This document shows positions 52,268 to 61,679 of a stretch of DNA of 64,000 nucleotides, piece by piece; positions within the stretch are counted from its first letter, which is position 1, and every line of letters starts with the position of its first letter. Source of the DNA: Gemmobacter nectariphilus. GTDB taxonomy: Bacteria > Pseudomonadota > Alphaproteobacteria > Rhodobacterales > Rhodobacteraceae. Under the pieces are notes generated by a model. That model was not told where the DNA came from. It did not search any database and worked only from the letters and a program-made list of their open reading frames with translations. The stretch lies in the NCBI GenBank assembly GCA_020721445.1, contig DYMU01000001.1, positions 248,001-312,000 of the forward strand, in the 5' to 3' direction. Position numbers and translations under genes: made by a program.

Positions 52268-53440
52268 ATGAGCTTTGACGATTCCATCAACCGCCTTGGA
52301 ACCCATTCCGTGAAATGGGACATGATGCAACGCCTGTATGGCGTGCCAGCCGAAACCGGCTTGGCGATGTGGGTGGCCGACATGGACTTTCGCCCGCCTG
52401 CCTGTGTGCAGACCGCGCTGGAAAAGATGGTCGCGCATGGCATCTATGGCTATTACGGCGACGATGCAGGGTATCTGGAGGCGATCCGCTGGTGGATGCA
52501 GACCCGCCATGGCTGGACCGTGGACCCAAGGCACATCTTCACCACGCATGGGCTGGTGAATGGCACCGGGCTGGTGGTCGATACCTTTACCCAGCCGGGC
52601 GATGGCGTGGTGTTGATGACCCCGGTCTATCACGCCTTTGCCCGCACCATCAAAGCGGCGGGTCGGCGGGTGGTGGAATGCCCACTGGTGCTGCAAGGTG
52701 GACGGTATGAAATGGACTTCAACACCTGGGACGCCCAGATGACCGGGGCCGAGACCATGCTGATCCTGTGCTCGCCGCACAACCCAGGCGGACGGGTGTG
52801 GACAGTCGAGGAATTGCGCGCAACGGCCGATTTCTGCAAGCGGCACGGTCTGATCCTGGTATCGGACGAGATCCACCATGACCTTCTTATGCCGGGGCAG
52901 ACCCATCATGTGATGGCCAATGTCGCCCCCGATCTGGCCGACCGGCTGGTGATGATGACGGCGGCAACCAAGACCTTCAACATCGCGGGCACCCATACCG
53001 GCAACGTGATCATTGCCGATGATGCCCTGCGCGCGCGCTTTGCCGCCAGGATGATGGCCTTCGGCATCTCACCCAACTGTTTTGGCATGCATATGGTCGA
53101 GGCTGCCTATTCGCCCGAAGGCGCCGCCTGGGTCGATGCGCTGAACCTGTATCTGGACGGCAATCGCCAGATCTTTGATGCCGGGATCAATGCCATTCCG
53201 GGCCTGCACTCGATGCCGCTTGAGGCAACCTATCTGTCATGGGTCGATTTTGCCGGCACTGGCATGGCCCCTGATGAATTCAAGGCGCGGGTCGAACAGG
53301 CCGCGCAAATCTGTGCCAACCACGGCGAAACCTTTGGCAGCGGTGGCGAAAGCTGTCTGCGCTTCAACCTTGCCACCCCCCGCGCCCGGATCGTCGAGGC
53401 TGTGTCGCGTCTGCAAGCAGCCTTTGGCGATTTGCAGTGA
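52268..53440 (+). CDS. MalY/PatB-type aminotransferase (putative C-S lyase)
   Basis: This 390-residue PLP enzyme is of the fold-type I MalY/PatB group, often cystathionine beta-lyases. The PLP lysine is K235 in TAATKTFNIAG. AMWVADMDFRPP near residue 33 and GYYGDD near 61 are hallmarks of the group, and CSPHNPGGRVW is the PLP Asn/Pro block. The exact substrate (cystathionine, cysteine S-conjugates or a true aminotransferase reaction) cannot be read. An AT-rich stretch at 52150-52250 upstream is likely its promoter. The TGA overlaps the GTG of the next gene. Confidence 0.88.
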   Translation: MSFDDSINRLGTHSVKWDMMQRLYGVPAETGLAMWVADMDFRPPACVQTALEKMVAHGIYGYYGDDAGYLEAIRWWMQTRHGWTVDPRHIFTTHGLVNGTGLVVDTFTQPGDGVVLMTPVYHAFARTIKAAGRRVVECPLVLQGGRYEMDFNTWDAQMTGAETMLILCSPHNPGGRVWTVEELRATADFCKRHGLILVSDEIHHDLLMPGQTHHVMANVAPDLADRLVMMTAATKTFNIAGTHTGNVIIADDALRARFAARMMAFGISPNCFGMHMVEAAYSPEGAAWVDALNLYLDGNRQIFDAGINAIPGLHSMPLEATYLSWVDFAGTGMAPDEFKARVEQAAQICANHGETFGSGGESCLRFNLATPRARIVEAVSRLQAAFGDLQ

Positions 53441-53964
53441 AACGCCTGGCAGGGGCCTTTTCGGCCCTTGCGCTGGCGGCGCTGGTCACGGCGGCCCTGT
53501 TCCTGTTCCGCCCGGCGCCGCCGCCGGCACTGCTGCCACTCACGGGACAGGTGGACCGCATCGTGGTGGAAAAGGCCGCACGGCGGATGCTGCTGGTGCG
53601 GGGGGACACGGTGCTGCGCACCTATGCCGTCGCCCTTGGCTTTGCCCCGACCGGTGACAAGATGCGCAAGGGTGACGGGCGCACACCCGAAGGCTTGTTC
53701 CGCATCGACCGAAGAAATGACCAGTCAGGCTATCACCTCAGCCTTGGACTGGACTATCCACAACCCGACGACCGCATCCGCGCGCAGGCGACAGGCTTCA
53801 GCCCCGGTGGCGATATCATGATCCATGGACAACCCAACGCCCTGCCCGACGGCACCACACTGCGCGGGGACTGGACAGCGGGCTGCGTCGCCCTGTCAAA
53901 CGCAGAGATCCGTGAGGTCTGGGCGGTCACGCGCACGGGAACGATCGTGGAAATCAAGCCGTAG
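53437..53964 (+). CDS. L,D-transpeptidase family protein
   Basis: This 175-residue protein has an N-terminal hydrophobic segment (about residues 5-24) for export or anchoring and a YkuD-type catalytic domain. The active-site pattern is IMIHGQPN, then DWTAGCVALSNAEI with the nucleophile Cys in TAGCVALSN near residue 158. It should cross-link or modify peptidoglycan in the periplasm. It starts with GTG overlapping the stop of the upstream gene (GTGA), so the pair is cotranscribed, though their functions do not obviously connect. Confidence 0.9.
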   Translation: MKRLAGAFSALALAALVTAALFLFRPAPPPALLPLTGQVDRIVVEKAARRMLLVRGDTVLRTYAVALGFAPTGDKMRKGDGRTPEGLFRIDRRNDQSGYHLSLGLDYPQPDDRIRAQATGFSPGGDIMIHGQPNALPDGTTLRGDWTAGCVALSNAEIREVWAVTRTGTIVEIKP

Positions 53965-54004
53965 GCTGTGATCCGGCCACCGGCAGCGCAAGGCCAAAAT
54001 TCGG

Positions 54005-54040
54005 ATGCCTCCGGCGGGAGTATTTGACAAGCAGCAAAGC
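54005..54040 (-). repeat. Dispersed intergenic repeat, copy 10 (inverted)
   Basis: GCCTCCGGCGGGAGTATTTG with ACAAGCAGCAAAGC is an inverted complete core between two convergent genes. Confidence 0.75.
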
Positions 54041-54041
54041 C

Positions 54042-54392
54042 TCAAGTGCTGGGCAGATAGCCGACCGGGGCATTCTCGTCGCGCCAGAAATCCAGTGGCG
54101 CCGTGTCGGTCACCGCCGTCGCCCGCTTGAAGTCGCAGATCAGATCATCCTTTTCCAGGGTTGAGGCCACGATCAGGCATTGAAACTTGTGCGTGGCGCC
54201 ATCGTAGACATCCACAAGACCGCGCAGTTTGGGCGCAAGGCTGGCATCCAGCGCAAAGCCATCATGCCAGAAACGCAGCACCGGAAACACCGCCTGCCCG
54301 ACCTGCACCCGCAGCCGCGACTTGCGTTTCAACGTTTGCATGCGCGCGGCATCCAAACCGTCCTTGATGTTCTGCGGCAAAGACTCAAGCAT
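54042..54392 (-). CDS. Conserved hypothetical protein
   Basis: This 116-residue protein has no signal peptide or membrane span. It opens MLESLPQNIKDGLDAARMQT, then has a strand-rich middle (RLRVQVGQAVFPVLRFWHDG, GLVDVYDGATHKFQCLIVAS) that could be a small beta-barrel like PilZ, though the PilZ signature is not clear. A strong GGAGGTCAGG site sets the ATG at 54392. I do not know its function. Confidence 0.65.
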   Translation of the reverse strand: MLESLPQNIKDGLDAARMQTLKRKSRLRVQVGQAVFPVLRFWHDGFALDASLAPKLRGLVDVYDGATHKFQCLIVASTLEKDDLICDFKRATAVTDTAPLDFWRDENAPVGYLPST

Positions 54393-55031
54393 CCTGACCT
54401 CCTTCACCCCGTGCAAGCAAGTGTGCAGCATCCTTGACTAAAATCAAAGACAATTGCGTGCCCAAGTTCGCGCATCTTCGCTGTCAAAGAGCCATTCTCA
54501 ATCTTGCAGGCACCAAGGATGCGCGTGGCCGCTTGCCTTCAGTGACAGGCGGGGGCAATGCAGCAAGCTCGCAGCACCCTTCGCGCGCACAGCCTATGCC
54601 GGGCATGGACGTATGCGGCTGTTGCGGTTGTTCTCGTGATGGCTCGCGCGATCGGACCGATCGGACCGAGCGGACCGTGACTGCCGCAACCTGCCAGCCC
54701 CGCGATGGCCGCACCTGGTCCAGTCTTAAGGGCGCGCGGTCATCCCCCAGGGGACTGCGCCGTTCAGACCACACCGAAAATCGCCGCAACGTCCAACCGC
54801 GCTTGCCTGCTCCGTCTTGCGACACGCTCCATCGCGCGTTCAACAGGCAGGCATCAGCACTTTCTCTTTCAAGAAATATCCCGGGGTGAGCCGAAGGCGA
54901 GGGGCAGAGCCCCTTTTGTCGCTCGGGCTGAATGTCTTTCTCCGTTTGACACCGGGCCGATCGCCGGCAGATCAACGGGGGCAAAGGCGTCTTCTGCAAC
55001 GAAAGCCAGATGCCCCCCTTCCACGCCTCTG
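54393..55031. other. 639-base non-coding gap before smc
   Basis: I see no supportable gene. The gap holds a perfect-to-near-perfect 9-bp tandem repeat (ATCGGACCG, ATCGGACCG, AGCGGACCG at 54651-54677) and a diverged repeat copy with a hairpin (54861-54920). The open frames that cross it have no gene-like composition. Confidence 0.55.
54861..54920 (+). repeat. Dispersed intergenic repeat, copy 11 (diverged), with hairpin
   Basis: TTTCTCTTTCAAGAAATATC with CCGGGG resembles the long-hairpin variant. GGGGC, a short loop and GCCCC followed by TTTT can form a weak terminator. Confidence 0.5.
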
Positions 55032-58000
55032 TCAGGCGACCAGCGCCTCGGCCTTTTTCAGATCGACGCTGACCAGTTGGCTGACACCCTGCTCGGCCAT
55101 GGTCACGCCAAACAGCCGGTCCATCCGGGCCATGGTGACGGCGTGGTGGGTGATGACCAGAAACCGCGTGTCGGTGCGGCGGGTCATCTCGTCCAGCATG
55201 TCACAAAACCGGGTCACGTTGGCGTCGTCCAGCGGCGCGTCAACCTCGTCCAGCACGCAGATCGGCGCAGGGTTGGCCAGAAACACGCCAAAGATCAGCG
55301 CCAGTGCGGTCAGGGTCTGCTCGCCGCCCGACAACAGCGACAGCGTGGCCAGCTTCTTGCCGGGCGGCTGGCACAGGATTTCCAAGCCAGCCTCCAGCGG
55401 GTCATCGGATTCGACCAGCACCAGACGCGCCTCGCCGCCGCCGAACAGATGGGTGAACAGAGTGGCAAAGTTCTGGTTGACCTGTTCAAAGGCGGTCAGC
55501 AGCCGCTCGCGGCCTTCGCGGTTCAACCCGGCGATCCCGGCGCGCAGTTTCTTGATCGCTTCTTCCAGATCGGTCTTTTCCTTCAGCAGCGTGGTATGTT
55601 CGCCTGCGACCGTCGCCATGTCGTCTTCGGCCCGCAGGTTGACCGCACCCAAGGCCTCGCGCTGGCGTTTCAGGCGCTGAACCTCGATGTCCAGCGCTTC
55701 GGCATCGGGCATCCTGTCAGGGTCGGTCGACAGGCTGGTCAGCAGTTCGGCGGGGCTACAATCGGCCTCTTCGGCAATCCGCTCGGCGGCGGCGGCCACG
55801 GTTTCGCACGAGGCGTCGTTGCGGGCCTCGGCGCGGACACGGGCCTCGCGGGCCTCGCCGTTCAGGCGCGCGGCCTCGCGTTCGGCCAGTTGCGCCTCAC
55901 GCAGTGCGGTTTCTGCAGCAGCCAAGGCATCGCCGGCTTTGCGGCGGCGGGCCTCTGCACTGTCGATGGCATCGGACAACTCCTCACGCCGGGCGGCAAG
56001 GTCTTCCGGGGCGGCATTGGCCTCGGCCAGCTCGTCTTCGGTGGCGGCGCGGCGATCGGCCAGTTCGGCGCTGCGCTTTTCGGCGGTTTCCAGCCGGTGG
56101 CGCCAGCCGGAAAGTTCCTTGCTGGCCTCTTGCCGACGCCTGACCCGCGCCTCGCCTTCCCGGCGCAGTTCGTCATGCGACGATCTTCGGGCCAGCATGG
56201 CAAGGCGCGCAGCCTCGACCGCGACCTTGGCGACTTCCATCCGGTCCCGTGCGGCCGCCAGATCGGGCAGGTCGTGGACCAAGGCCTCGGCCTCATGCAG
56301 GCGCGCGCGGCTGGCCATAGCCTCATCCTCATGGCGCGCCACCGCCAGTCGCACGGCCTCCAGCTTGCCTGCCGCGATCGACATGTCGGCTTCGGCGCGG
56401 GCAGCAGCGCGGTTGGCGTCAGACACCCGGGCGTCGGCGGCGCGGCGGGCATCGCGGGCCATCTGATCGGCGCGGGCCAGATCGGCAAGGCGGGCCTGCA
56501 ACGCCTCATGCGCAAGACGCGCGCCTTCGGCACGGGCGGCAACCTGTTCAAGGTCAAGCTTGACCTGCACCAGCCGGTTAAGCTGTTGCAGGCGGGCGGC
56601 GGCGGCGGATGGCGCGTCTTCGGCGGACGCACGATACCCGTCCCATCGCCACAGATCGCCCTTCAGGCTAACCAGCCGCTGACCGGGGCGCAAGGCGGCT
56701 TGCAACGCCGCCCCCTGATCGCGCGCCACAAGGCCGATCTGGCCCAGACGGCGGTGCAGCACCACGGGCGCGCCAACATGGCTGGCCAGAGACTGCACAC
56801 CCGGTGGCAACGCGGGCGCGTCGTCATAGCCCGGCAGAACCACCCAGCCTGAGCGCGCATCCGCCGCCACCTCTGGCGCGCGCAGATCATCAGACAGCGC
56901 CGCACCAAGGGCCTTTTCATAGCCCGGCTCGACGGTCAGCCGGTCCAGCAATTGATGCCCCGCCTGGGCTTCACGCTGCACCAGCCGCGCCAGAGCCGCG
57001 ACTTCGGCGCGCAGGGCATTGGCCTCGCCCTCGGCCTCGCCGCGCGCGGCACGGGCTTCGGCTTCACGGCCTTGCGCTTCGGCGCGGGCAGACTCGGTCG
57101 CGTCCAGCACCTCTTCGGCGGCTTCGGCAAGGGCGACTGCGTCCTCCTGGCCTTCGGTCGCGGCGGCATGGGCCTCGGTCGCCGTAACAAGGGTTGCTTG
57201 CGCCACACCGACAGCATCGCGGGCGCGCGCCGCCTCGGCCTCGGCCCGGTCCAGCGTGGCGCGGGTATCGGACAGCAGGCGCTGCACAGATTGGTGCCGT
57301 GCCGCCAGACGCGCCGAATCTTCGGTGGCTTCACTCAGCAGGGTTTCGCGGTCCGACAGGATGGCCCCCGCCTCACGCGCGGCTTCGGCGGCTTCGGCCA
57401 AGCGGTCCTCGTGCCCGTCATGGGCACGGGCAAGCTGCTCCACCTCCCACTCCAGCCGGGTGATGGTGTCGCCGGCATCACGGTTCAGACCGGCCTCGCG
57501 CTCCATATCGCGGTCAAGCTGCGCGATCCGGCCACGCAGGGTTTCGATCAGCGTCCTTGCCCGCGCCTCCTGGTCGCCAAGGGCATCGCGTTGCAAGACC
57601 AGGCGTTGCAAAATGGCGGCGGCGACCGCCTCTTCCTCGCGCCGCGGTGGCAAGGCGTCTTCGGTGGCCTCGCGCGCCTTGGTGGCGGCGCGGGCGGCGG
57701 CATCGGCACGGCCCGCCGCGATCAGACGGTCGCGCAACTGCGCCTCGGCCTCGGCGCGGGCGGTTTCGGCCTCGCGCCAGCGACGATACAGCAGCATCCC
57801 TTCGGCGCGGCGCAACTCTTCGCCGATTTCCCGATAGCGTGCCGCCTGCCGCGCCTGCCGGGTCAGGCTGGCCACCTGTTGCGCCAACCCCTCCAGCACA
57901 TCATCGACGCGCAAGAGGTTCTGTTCGGCCCCGGTCAGCTTCAACTCGGCCTCGTGCCGCCGGGCATAAAGGCCTGAAATGCCTGCCGCTTCCTCCAATA

Positions 58001-58487
58001 TCCGCCGCCGCGCCTTGGGCTTGGCGTTGATCAATTCCGCGATCTGCCCCTGCCGCACCAGCGCCGGCGAATGTGACCCGGTTGACGCATCGGCAAACAG
58101 CATCTGCACGTCGCGCGCCCGCACGTCTTTGGAATTGGCCTTGTAGGCACTGCCCGCATCGCGGGTGATCCGGCGCACGATTTCGATGGTGTCGGCATCG
58201 TTGAAGCCCGAGGGGGCCAGCCGGTCCTGATTGTCGATCACCAGACTGACCTCGGCAAAGTGCCGGGCGCCGCGGGTGGCGGCCCCGGCAAAGATCACGT
58301 CCTCCATCCCGCCGCCACGCATCGCCGTCGGGCGGTTTTCGCCCATCACCCAGCGCAAGGCTTCCAGCAGGTTCGACTTGCCACAGCCATTCGGGCCGAC
58401 CACGCCTGTCAAGCCCTCATGGATCACCAGATCCGTGGGGTCGACAAAGCTTTTGAAGCCGTTCAGCCTGAGCCGGGTAAACCGCAC
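55032..58487 (-). CDS. smc: Chromosome segregation protein SMC
   Basis: This 1151-residue ATPase compacts and aligns chromosomes. The N-terminal head has Walker A GPNGCGKSN at residues 31-39. Two long coiled coils rich in Ala, Arg and Glu flank a hinge near residues 500-640. The C-terminal head has the signature LSGGEQTLTALAL and Walker B with CVLDEVDAPLDDANV. I chose the GTG at 58487, where the family start (M/V)RFTRLRLNGFKSF lies, giving the usual length. ScpA and ScpB are not in the window. Confidence 0.97.
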   Translation of the reverse strand: MRFTRLRLNGFKSFVDPTDLVIHEGLTGVVGPNGCGKSNLLEALRWVMGENRPTAMRGGGMEDVIFAGAATRGARHFAEVSLVIDNQDRLAPSGFNDADTIEIVRRITRDAGSAYKANSKDVRARDVQMLFADASTGSHSPALVRQGQIAELINAKPKARRRILEEAAGISGLYARRHEAELKLTGAEQNLLRVDDVLEGLAQQVASLTRQARQAARYREIGEELRRAEGMLLYRRWREAETARAEAEAQLRDRLIAAGRADAAARAATKAREATEDALPPRREEEAVAAAILQRLVLQRDALGDQEARARTLIETLRGRIAQLDRDMEREAGLNRDAGDTITRLEWEVEQLARAHDGHEDRLAEAAEAAREAGAILSDRETLLSEATEDSARLAARHQSVQRLLSDTRATLDRAEAEAARARDAVGVAQATLVTATEAHAAATEGQEDAVALAEAAEEVLDATESARAEAQGREAEARAARGEAEGEANALRAEVAALARLVQREAQAGHQLLDRLTVEPGYEKALGAALSDDLRAPEVAADARSGWVVLPGYDDAPALPPGVQSLASHVGAPVVLHRRLGQIGLVARDQGAALQAALRPGQRLVSLKGDLWRWDGYRASAEDAPSAAAARLQQLNRLVQVKLDLEQVAARAEGARLAHEALQARLADLARADQMARDARRAADARVSDANRAAARAEADMSIAAGKLEAVRLAVARHEDEAMASRARLHEAEALVHDLPDLAAARDRMEVAKVAVEAARLAMLARRSSHDELRREGEARVRRRQEASKELSGWRHRLETAEKRSAELADRRAATEDELAEANAAPEDLAARREELSDAIDSAEARRRKAGDALAAAETALREAQLAEREAARLNGEAREARVRAEARNDASCETVAAAAERIAEEADCSPAELLTSLSTDPDRMPDAEALDIEVQRLKRQREALGAVNLRAEDDMATVAGEHTTLLKEKTDLEEAIKKLRAGIAGLNREGRERLLTAFEQVNQNFATLFTHLFGGGEARLVLVESDDPLEAGLEILCQPPGKKLATLSLLSGGEQTLTALALIFGVFLANPAPICVLDEVDAPLDDANVTRFCDMLDEMTRRTDTRFLVITHHAVTMARMDRLFGVTMAEQGVSQLVSVDLKKAEALVA

Positions 58488-58733
58488 CTGTCCCCCACGA
58501 GTCGCAAGGCGATAGTTGTCCCGCAGGACGGGGGGGCAAGTCAACAGATCAGCCGCAGCCTATGGCGGCAAATGACGGCTTATCCCCAACATATTGATTT
58601 TCATCACCGCGCCGATCTGGCCAACCACCAGCCGCGACAGATTGCCTTGCGCCGTGGATGGGGCAGCGGCCGGGGTTGACTTGAAAGAGCCGCTTCACAT
58701 ATTCAAAAAGTTGCATTTGATTAGGAGACCGCG

Positions 58734-59939
58734 ATGTCAACCTTCACCCGTCCCGCCGATACCTGGTCCCCGCCCTATTTTCTGGCCGCGCTTGGCGCGG
58801 GCGGTCTGGCCGTCACGTTTTTCCTGTGGCTTTACATGTGGGTGCCCCACCCCGACCAGCAAGTGCCGACATTTGAAGATGTGCTGCGGTTCTGGGGCAA
58901 CGGTGAGCCGGTGCAGCAGGCCATGATCGTCGGGGCCTATCTGGGTCTTGCATTCTTTGCCATTCTGCACATCAAGCACCTGATCTGGAACCTGGGCCGG
59001 TATGCTGCCTTCAAGCGGACCCCGGCATTTGCCAAGATGCAGAATTCCAACGCCGGGGCCAGCCTGTTCAGCCTGCCGCTGACCCTTGCGATGACGATCA
59101 ACGTCGGCTTCTCGGTTGGCCTTGCCTTTGTGCCGGGGTTGTGGGGCGTGGTGGAATACCTGTTCCCGCTGGCGCTGGCAGCCTTTGCCGCGGTCGGGTT
59201 CATGACCTTGCGGATGATGGGCGCGCATCTGGCCCGGATGTCGGTGGCCGGGGCCTTTGACATGACCAAGGCCGGGTCTTTCCTGCAAATCCAGCCCGCC
59301 TTTGCACTGGGCATGGTCGGCGTCGGAATGGCCGCCCCGGCGGCCATGTCGGCATCCGCCACCACGGCGGGCATCGCGCTGATCCTGTCCACCCTGTTGC
59401 TGGTGATTGCGGTGATCTGGGCTGTTGTCGGTGTCGTGCTGGGGCTCGTCGCCAAATTCCAGTATGGCTCGGATGCCGAGCAGATCCCTTCGCTGATGGT
59501 CATCGTACCGCTGACCACGGTGCTGGGCATCCTGATGATGCGCCAGAACCACGGCTTGCATGTGCATTTCGGTGTGCATGGTGCGCCGGGCGACAATCTG
59601 TGGATGCTGACGGCGCTGCTGGCGTTGCAGATCGCCTTTCTGGGCTTTGGGTGGTCGGTTCTGAAGCACCATGATTACGCGGCGCGCTTCATGTGGGCGG
59701 CCAAACCTTCGGCAAGCGCCTATGGCCTGATCTGCCCCGGTGTGGCGCTGTCGGTGCTGCTGCAATTCTGGATCAACAGCGCACTGGTAGGGGCCGGTCT
59801 GATTGCCAAGTTCAGCGTGGCCTATTGGGCGCTGACCGGCGTGTCGGTGCTGGCCCAGTTTGCCATGGTCGTGGTGATCCTGGCCTTGAACCGGCGGCAT
59901 TTCTCGGTCCAGCAGGTCCGCGCTGTGCCGGCAGAATAG
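58734..59939 (+). CDS. Multi-pass membrane protein of unknown function (TsoY-like)
   Basis: This 401-residue protein has nine to ten hydrophobic helices, starting MSTFTRPADTWSPPYFLAAL, with GAGGLAVTFFLWLYMWVPHP in the first helix. Other notable parts are HIKHLIWNLGRYAAFKRTPA near residue 80 and MRQNHGLHVHFGVHGAPGD near residue 270, which is His-rich and could bind a metal or haem. I recall similar proteins under the name TsoY, some of which are selenoproteins; that link is tentative and this copy shows no in-frame TGA. AGGAGA precedes the ATG, and a strong terminator follows. Confidence 0.7.
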   Translation: MSTFTRPADTWSPPYFLAALGAGGLAVTFFLWLYMWVPHPDQQVPTFEDVLRFWGNGEPVQQAMIVGAYLGLAFFAILHIKHLIWNLGRYAAFKRTPAFAKMQNSNAGASLFSLPLTLAMTINVGFSVGLAFVPGLWGVVEYLFPLALAAFAAVGFMTLRMMGAHLARMSVAGAFDMTKAGSFLQIQPAFALGMVGVGMAAPAAMSASATTAGIALILSTLLLVIAVIWAVVGVVLGLVAKFQYGSDAEQIPSLMVIVPLTTVLGILMMRQNHGLHVHFGVHGAPGDNLWMLTALLALQIAFLGFGWSVLKHHDYAARFMWAAKPSASAYGLICPGVALSVLLQFWINSALVGAGLIAKFSVAYWALTGVSVLAQFAMVVVILALNRRHFSVQQVRAVPAE

Positions 59940-59988
59940 GTCGTGCGGACAAGCCTGCCGCCAACACGGCAAACAGGCGCAGCAAACG

Positions 59989-60016
59989 GGGGCAGGCCGC
60001 ACGGTCTGCCCCTTTT
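59989..60016 (+). terminator. Terminator after the membrane protein gene
   Basis: GGGGCAGGCC and GGTCTGCCCC form a 10-bp stem (one G-T pair) with a four-base loop, followed by TTTT. Confidence 0.88.
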
Positions 60017-60068
60017 GCTTTGCCGGCAAAGCGCCTAGGCTTTCGTCAAACAAGCAAAGGTCGCCGCC

Positions 60069-60422
60069 ATGCTGCACGCCCTGACCGCCCTTCTGTTGTG
60101 CCAACTGGCGGGTGAGGCCGCCGCCCGCAGCCTGTCCTTGCCGCTGCCCGGCCCGGTGCTGGGCCTGATGCTGATGCTGGCGTTGCTGGCGGGCTTTCCC
60201 CGATTTGCGGCGCTGATGCGGCCCGTGGCGCAAGGCATCCTTTCGCATCTGTCGCTGCTGTTTGTGCCAGCCGGCGTTGGCGTGGTGGGCCATCTGGCCA
60301 CGTTGGGCGGCCAGACCACGGCCCTTGTGCTGGCGGTGGTCGGGTCCACCGTCCTGTCGATCGCGGCAGGGGCTGTGACCTTTGCCGCCGTGGCGCGGCT
60401 GACCGGATCGCGTGATGACTGA
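60069..60422 (+). CDS. CidA/LrgA family protein
   Basis: This 117-residue protein has four hydrophobic helices and the LrgA/CidA pattern LPLPGPVLGLMLMLALL near residue 25, with HLSLLFVPAGVGVV in the third helix. Such holin-like proteins pair with an LrgB partner and act in murein-hydrolase control or in export of small acids such as glycolate or pyruvate. Its stop overlaps the start of the next gene. In plants the fused homolog PLGG1 carries glycolate and glycerate, which would suit the glyoxylate metabolism here, but that is speculation. Confidence 0.9.
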   Translation: MLHALTALLLCQLAGEAAARSLSLPLPGPVLGLMLMLALLAGFPRFAALMRPVAQGILSHLSLLFVPAGVGVVGHLATLGGQTTALVLAVVGSTVLSIAAGAVTFAAVARLTGSRDD

Positions 60423-61131
60423 ATTTGCCGAAATCTGGAGCTATCTGTCGCAAGGCCCGCTGTTGTGGCTGACCGCCACGCTGGCGGCCTATGGCTTTGG
60501 CGATGCCTGCTTTCGCGCCGCCGGGCGCAATCCGCTGGCCAATCCGGTGCTGATCGCGGTGGTGGTGCTGGCCGGCCTGCTGTGGCTTTCCGGCACGGCC
60601 TACCCGACCTATTTTGCCGGGGCGCAGTTCGTGCATTTTCTGCTGGGGCCTGCCACGGTGGCGCTGGCCCTGCCGCTTTACGACTCGATCCCGCAACTGC
60701 GCCGCGCCCTGCTGCCGGTGCTGGCCGCCCTGATCGTCGGATCACTGACGGCGGCTTTGTCGGCCCTTGCCATCGCGCACGCGCTTGGCGTCTCGCCCGA
60801 GGTTCTGGCCTCGCTTGCCGCGAAATCGGCCACCGCCCCGGTTGCCATCGGCATTGCCGAGCGGATGGGCGGATCACCGACACTGACAGCCATGCTGGTC
60901 ATCCTGACCGGGGTTACCGGCGCGGTGGTGGCAACCCCCGTGCTGAACGCCCTGCGGTTGAAAGACTGGCGGGCGCGCGGCTTTGCGGTCGGCGTCACCA
61001 GCCATGGCATCGGCACCGCCCGCGCGTTTCAGGTGCATCCCACCGCCGGGGCCTTTGCGGGGCTGGGAATGGCGCTAAATGCCATTGCGACGGCACTGAT
61101 CGCCCCCTTTGCCCTTTCCCTGTTCCAGTAA
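60415..61131 (+). CDS. LrgB family protein
   Basis: This 238-residue protein has about seven hydrophobic helices with the LrgB segments FLLGPATVALALPLYDSIPQ near residue 76, LAAKSATAPVAIGIAERMGG near residue 132 and GVTSHGIGTARAF near residue 195. It is the usual partner of LrgA/CidA. Either a GTG at 60412 or the ATG at 60415 may start it; both overlap the upstream stop, so the two proteins are translated together. Confidence 0.9.
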   Translation: MTEFAEIWSYLSQGPLLWLTATLAAYGFGDACFRAAGRNPLANPVLIAVVVLAGLLWLSGTAYPTYFAGAQFVHFLLGPATVALALPLYDSIPQLRRALLPVLAALIVGSLTAALSALAIAHALGVSPEVLASLAAKSATAPVAIGIAERMGGSPTLTAMLVILTGVTGAVVATPVLNALRLKDWRARGFAVGVTSHGIGTARAFQVHPTAGAFAGLGMALNAIATALIAPFALSLFQ

Positions 61132-61141
61132 GGCCCATCCC

Positions 61142-61678
61142 ATGACCCCTATCCTGCTTGGCCTGTGCGGATCGCTGCGCGCAGCCTCTACCAACCGCTT
61201 ACTGATGCATCAGGCCGCCCGCGCCTTTGGTGACTGCAGCTTTGTCGAAGGCAACCTGCGCCTGCCGCTTTATGACGCCGACCTCGAAGTTTTGGGCCTG
61301 CCGCCCGAGGTGCAAGCCCTGTCCGACCAGATCGCCGCCGCCGACGCGGTGCTGATTGCAACCCCGGAATACAACAAGAACCTGCCCGGCGGCCTGAAGA
61401 ACGCACTCGACTGGGTCAGCCGCACCAAGGGCGGGCCATGGCGCGACAAACCCGTCGCCATCGTCTCTGCCACCGCTGGCCGGGCTGGCGGGGAACGCGC
61501 GCAATATTCGCTGCGCCACTGCCTGACGCCCTTCCGTCCCCGCGTGCTGCCGGGCCCCGAAGTGTGTATCGCCAACTCCGGCGCAGCGTTTGATGCGAAC
61601 GGTCAGATGAAGGACGATCTGTCACAAAAGCTGCTGGTCGAACTCATGCAACTTCTACGGTCCGAAATCGCCCGCTAA
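61142..61678 (+). CDS. NADPH-dependent FMN reductase
   Basis: This 178-residue flavodoxin-fold protein reduces FMN or small quinone/azo-type acceptors with NADPH. The phosphate loop is GSLRAASTNR at residues 10-19, and the family block TPEYNKNLPGGLKNALDWVS lies near residue 75. It starts ten bases after the lrgB stop and may share its transcript. The physiological acceptor is unknown. Confidence 0.9.
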   Translation: MTPILLGLCGSLRAASTNRLLMHQAARAFGDCSFVEGNLRLPLYDADLEVLGLPPEVQALSDQIAAADAVLIATPEYNKNLPGGLKNALDWVSRTKGGPWRDKPVAIVSATAGRAGGERAQYSLRHCLTPFRPRVLPGPEVCIANSGAAFDANGQMKDDLSQKLLVELMQLLRSEIAR

Positions 61679-61679
61679 G

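Noticed and set aside
54434-54889. Possible genes in the gap before smc
   Set aside because: Frames on both strands have no recognisable segments, no good ribosome site, and contain the tandem repeat and a dispersed repeat.
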